Positions 5,770-6,566 of a stretch of 6,566 nucleotides of DNA are shown one piece after another. Location of the stretch: assembly GCA_030628155.1 (NCBI GenBank), contig DAOVRL010000212.1, positions 1-6,566 of the forward strand. The letters are read 5' to 3'. Each line of letters opens with the position of its first letter. The first letter of the stretch is position 1. Under the pieces are notes generated by a model that searched no databases, was not told the DNA's origin, and was given only the letters and a program-made list of their open reading frames with translations. Source of the DNA: DAOVRL01 sp023128595. Its GTDB lineage: Bacteria; Planctomycetota; Phycisphaerae; Sedimentisphaerales; Anaerobacaceae. Both the position numbers and the translations under genes were made by a program.

Positions 5770-5859
5770 ATGGGCATGAATTTAAAAGCACTTGCCATTA
5801 TAGGATTGATTGTAGTCGCCGTGCTTATTATTGCAGTCGCCTTTCTAATCAAGAAGTAG
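5770..5859 (+). CDS. Possible 29-aa single-pass membrane peptide
   Basis: The frame reads MGMNLKALAIIGLIVVAV, then LIIAVAFLIKK and TAG. It has one strongly hydrophobic helix of about 20 residues, flanked by Lys on both ends, and nothing else. I chose ATG 5770 because GGAG (5760-5763) lies six bases upstream. ATG 5776 is also possible. The frame is open back to ATG 5704, giving a 51-aa form that begins MWYFLRDKESLQVFGQY. That part has no spaced Shine-Dalgarno and runs into sequence that looks like dispersed intergenic repeat. I do not recognise it. Peptides of this shape often modulate membrane complexes, but no partner gene is adjacent. A hydrophobic frame of this length can arise by chance, although the regular K-flanked helix argues mildly for a real peptide. 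Confidence 0.35.
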   Translation: MGMNLKALAIIGLIVVAVLIIAVAFLIKK

Positions 5860-5869
5860 CCGGCCTGCC

Positions 5870-5887
5870 TCGCGTGAAGCTTCGCGA
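5870..5887. repeat. Small inverted repeat TCGCG/CGCGA
   Basis: Five-base perfect arms at 5870-5874 and 5883-5887 enclose TGAAGCTT, itself containing the palindrome AAGCTT. It sits eleven bases after the stop of the small peptide frame. No T-run follows, so it looks like an interspersed repeat more than a terminator. Confidence 0.4.
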
Positions 5888-5959
5888 TGACGAAGGGTCC
5901 ATGTGCCGAAGCGTAGTCTGGATGATATTATTCTGGATTGGAAAGAGTCGGTATAGGCG

Positions 5960-5979
5960 TTTTTGGGCTAAAAATGGGG
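5960..5979. repeat. TTTTTGGGCTAAAAATGGGG repeat, copy 1
   Basis: First of three near-identical copies. The T5-GGGCT-A5 core is an inverted repeat with a five-base centre. A GGGG run always follows. Confidence 0.8.
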
Positions 5980-6031
5980 TTGGGGGTGAGATTTGGTGGG
6001 AAAATTACGGGGATTTTTTGCTGGACCTTGA

Positions 6032-6051
6032 TTTTTGGGCTAAAAATGGGG
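6032..6051. repeat. TTTTTGGGCTAAAAATGGGG repeat, copy 2
   Basis: Identical to copy 1 over 20 bases, 72 bp further on. With the preceding A the arms extend to ATTTTT/AAAAAT (6031-6047). A degenerate relative with CGGGCCAAAAAATGGGGTT follows near 6090-6110. Confidence 0.8.
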
Positions 6052-6170
6052 ATTTTGGGGGGCGCGATTGGACACCTGGTTTTTAGGAATCGGGCCAAAA
6101 AATGGGGTTAAGTGCTTTTGCTATAAGCGGTTAAGGTGGTGACATAGGGAATTGCAAAAATGGACGATTT

Positions 6171-6183
6171 TGCGCGCTTTTTG
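6171..6183. repeat. TGCGCGCTTTTTG repeat, copy 1
   Basis: Thirteen bases repeated exactly at 6223-6235, spaced 52 bp. Part of the same T/G-rich repeat region. Confidence 0.6.
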
Positions 6184-6222
6184 ATACCTTTTGAACGAAA
6201 AGTGACTGGAAATTGACGGAAG

Positions 6223-6235
6223 TGCGCGCTTTTTG
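6223..6235. repeat. TGCGCGCTTTTTG repeat, copy 2
   Basis: Exact second copy. Its TGCGC (6223-6227) faces GCGCA (6246-6250) in inverted orientation across T-runs, giving a weak dyad. Confidence 0.6.
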
Positions 6236-6256
6236 GGCGTTTTTTGCGCACCCTGA

Positions 6257-6278
6257 TTTTTGGGCTAAAAAAAGGGGG
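6257..6278. repeat. TTTTTGGGCTAAAAA repeat, copy 3
   Basis: Same core as copies 1 and 2, but the A-run is longer (seven A) and is followed directly by GGGGG without the T. Confidence 0.75.
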
Positions 6279-6348
6279 TGAAAAATCAAGAGGGATTCTG
6301 CTAATAGGTTGATGAAATTTGCTTATAGTAAGGAGGCAGGAGACAGAG

Positions 6349-6543
6349 ATGGTCCTGGCGCGGGCTTTGGCCGCAACCAAAGTAGCCGCTTTGCGGCTGG
6401 AGTTTATCGCATTGGGGCCAACAGCATGTTATGAGGTTCTCTGCATAAGGCATATATGGACTGGAGAGAGCGGAAACTTGGCGGGTGTTTTAATGAGAGC
6501 CTTACTAACTGATATAAAAGGACTTAGGGGCATCGCCACATGA
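6349..6543 (+). CDS. Hypothetical 64-aa ORF, weak
   Basis: I chose ATG 6349 because AGGAG (6338-6342) lies six bases upstream. A stronger AAGGAGG at 6330-6336 is a little too far. The upstream TTG at 6319 has no such support. The product begins MVLARALAATKVAALRLEFI and ends LLTDIKGLRGIAT, with no recognisable motif, signal or clear membrane helix. Its TGA overlaps the next ATG as ATGA, typical of coupled genes. Against it, another frame of the same bases reads DGPGAGFGRNQSSRFAAG, then VYRIGANSM and stop, which looks about as protein-like. The region could therefore be a leader, a remnant or non-coding. No function is proposed. Confidence 0.3.
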   Translation: MVLARALAATKVAALRLEFIALGPTACYEVLCIRHIWTGESGNLAGVLMRALLTDIKGLRGIAT

Positions 6544-6566
6544 AAATCACGCATAAAAAACAAGAA
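6540..6566 (+). CDS. 5' end of a gene running off the window
   Basis: ATG 6540 is followed by an open frame, MKITHKKQE, to the window edge. AGGGG at 6526-6530 gives a Shine-Dalgarno nine bases upstream, and the ATG overlaps the stop of the preceding ORF by four bases (ATGA). Only nine residues are visible, basic and hydrophilic, which is too few to assign a family. Confidence 0.45.

Larger units (their letters stand above)
5860..6348. other. Non-coding region made largely of dispersed and T/G-rich repeats
   Basis: No credible gene was found. At 5870-5887 there is a small inverted repeat, TCGCG...CGCGA, in a GCTTCGCGATGACGAAG context typical of interspersed elements. From about 5950 to 6290 the + strand is strikingly rich in G and T and poor in C, with recurring TTTTTGGGCTAAAAA and GCGCGCTTTTTG motifs. 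Open frames across it (for example 5874-6086 on the + strand and 6108-6380 on the - strand) are low-complexity translations of the repeats. Their translated sequence looks like spurious proteins predicted in planctomycete genomes. The last 50 bases lead into the next gene and carry AAGGAGG (6330-6336). Confidence 0.6.

Noticed and set aside
5874..6086. A 70-aa + strand ORF in the T/G-rich region
   Set aside because: It is a Trp/Gly-rich translation of the repeated motifs (FWAKNG recurs because the DNA repeat recurs) with no ribosome site.
5960..6278. CRISPR array
   Set aside because: The three repeat copies are 20 bp with unequal spacing (72 and 225 bp), no uniform spacers and no cas genes nearby.
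6108..6380. A 90-aa minus-strand ORF across the repeat block
   Set aside because: Its Lys/Arg/Ser/Pro-rich sequence follows from the dispersed repeat. Similar predicted proteins in related genomes appear to be repeat artefacts.

Overview
The window looks like part of an anaerobic or polysaccharide-degrading Planctomycetota genome, probably Phycisphaerae or Sedimentisphaerales-like. This is an inference. It rests on GC-rich carbohydrate-active genes, fragments of the Rhs/YD-repeat type common in those genomes, and long intergenic stretches made of short dispersed palindromes and T/G-rich repeats. No rRNA, tRNA or CRISPR was seen. All supported genes are on the + strand.

Layout. Bases 3-398 are the 3' end of a gene for a helical, probably (alpha/alpha)-toroid, enzyme-like protein. 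Bases 399-1814 hold a decayed Rhs polymorphic-toxin locus. Three fragments of the C-terminal part of an Rhs core (about 411-524, 867-1018 and 1494-1790) overlap in content like tiles. Two small genes of lower GC and foreign look separate them: a 110-aa two-helix membrane protein (534-866) and a 106-aa acidic helical protein (1146-1466). The second overlaps the stop codon of a short toxin-tail remnant by 8 nt. This is the arrangement expected of orphan Rhs-CT/immunity modules from which most of the toxin has been lost. A 23-bp direct repeat with one mismatch (487-509 and 871-893) marks one module junction. The last fragment stops just before the YDP motif and runs into dispersed palindromes.

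Bases 1940-5584 are a likely two-gene operon. The first gene encodes a large exported glycoside hydrolase of family GH116 (GBA2/beta-glucosidase type), with both predicted catalytic residues present and an extra beta-sandwich-like domain inserted in its N-terminal domain. Six bases further on is a small NfsA/FRP-type nitroreductase-family flavoprotein.

Bases 5585-6348 are mostly non-coding. They hold small hairpins, a possible 29-aa single-pass membrane peptide (5770-5859) and a T/G-rich repeat region (about 5950-6290) with three near-identical copies of a 20-bp palindromic motif. The window ends with a weakly supported 64-aa ORF (6349-6543) whose stop overlaps, as ATGA, the start of a gene that runs off the edge.

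The part most worth a second look is the Rhs module array, with its two unassigned candidate immunity genes. The inserted domain of the GH116 enzyme comes next.
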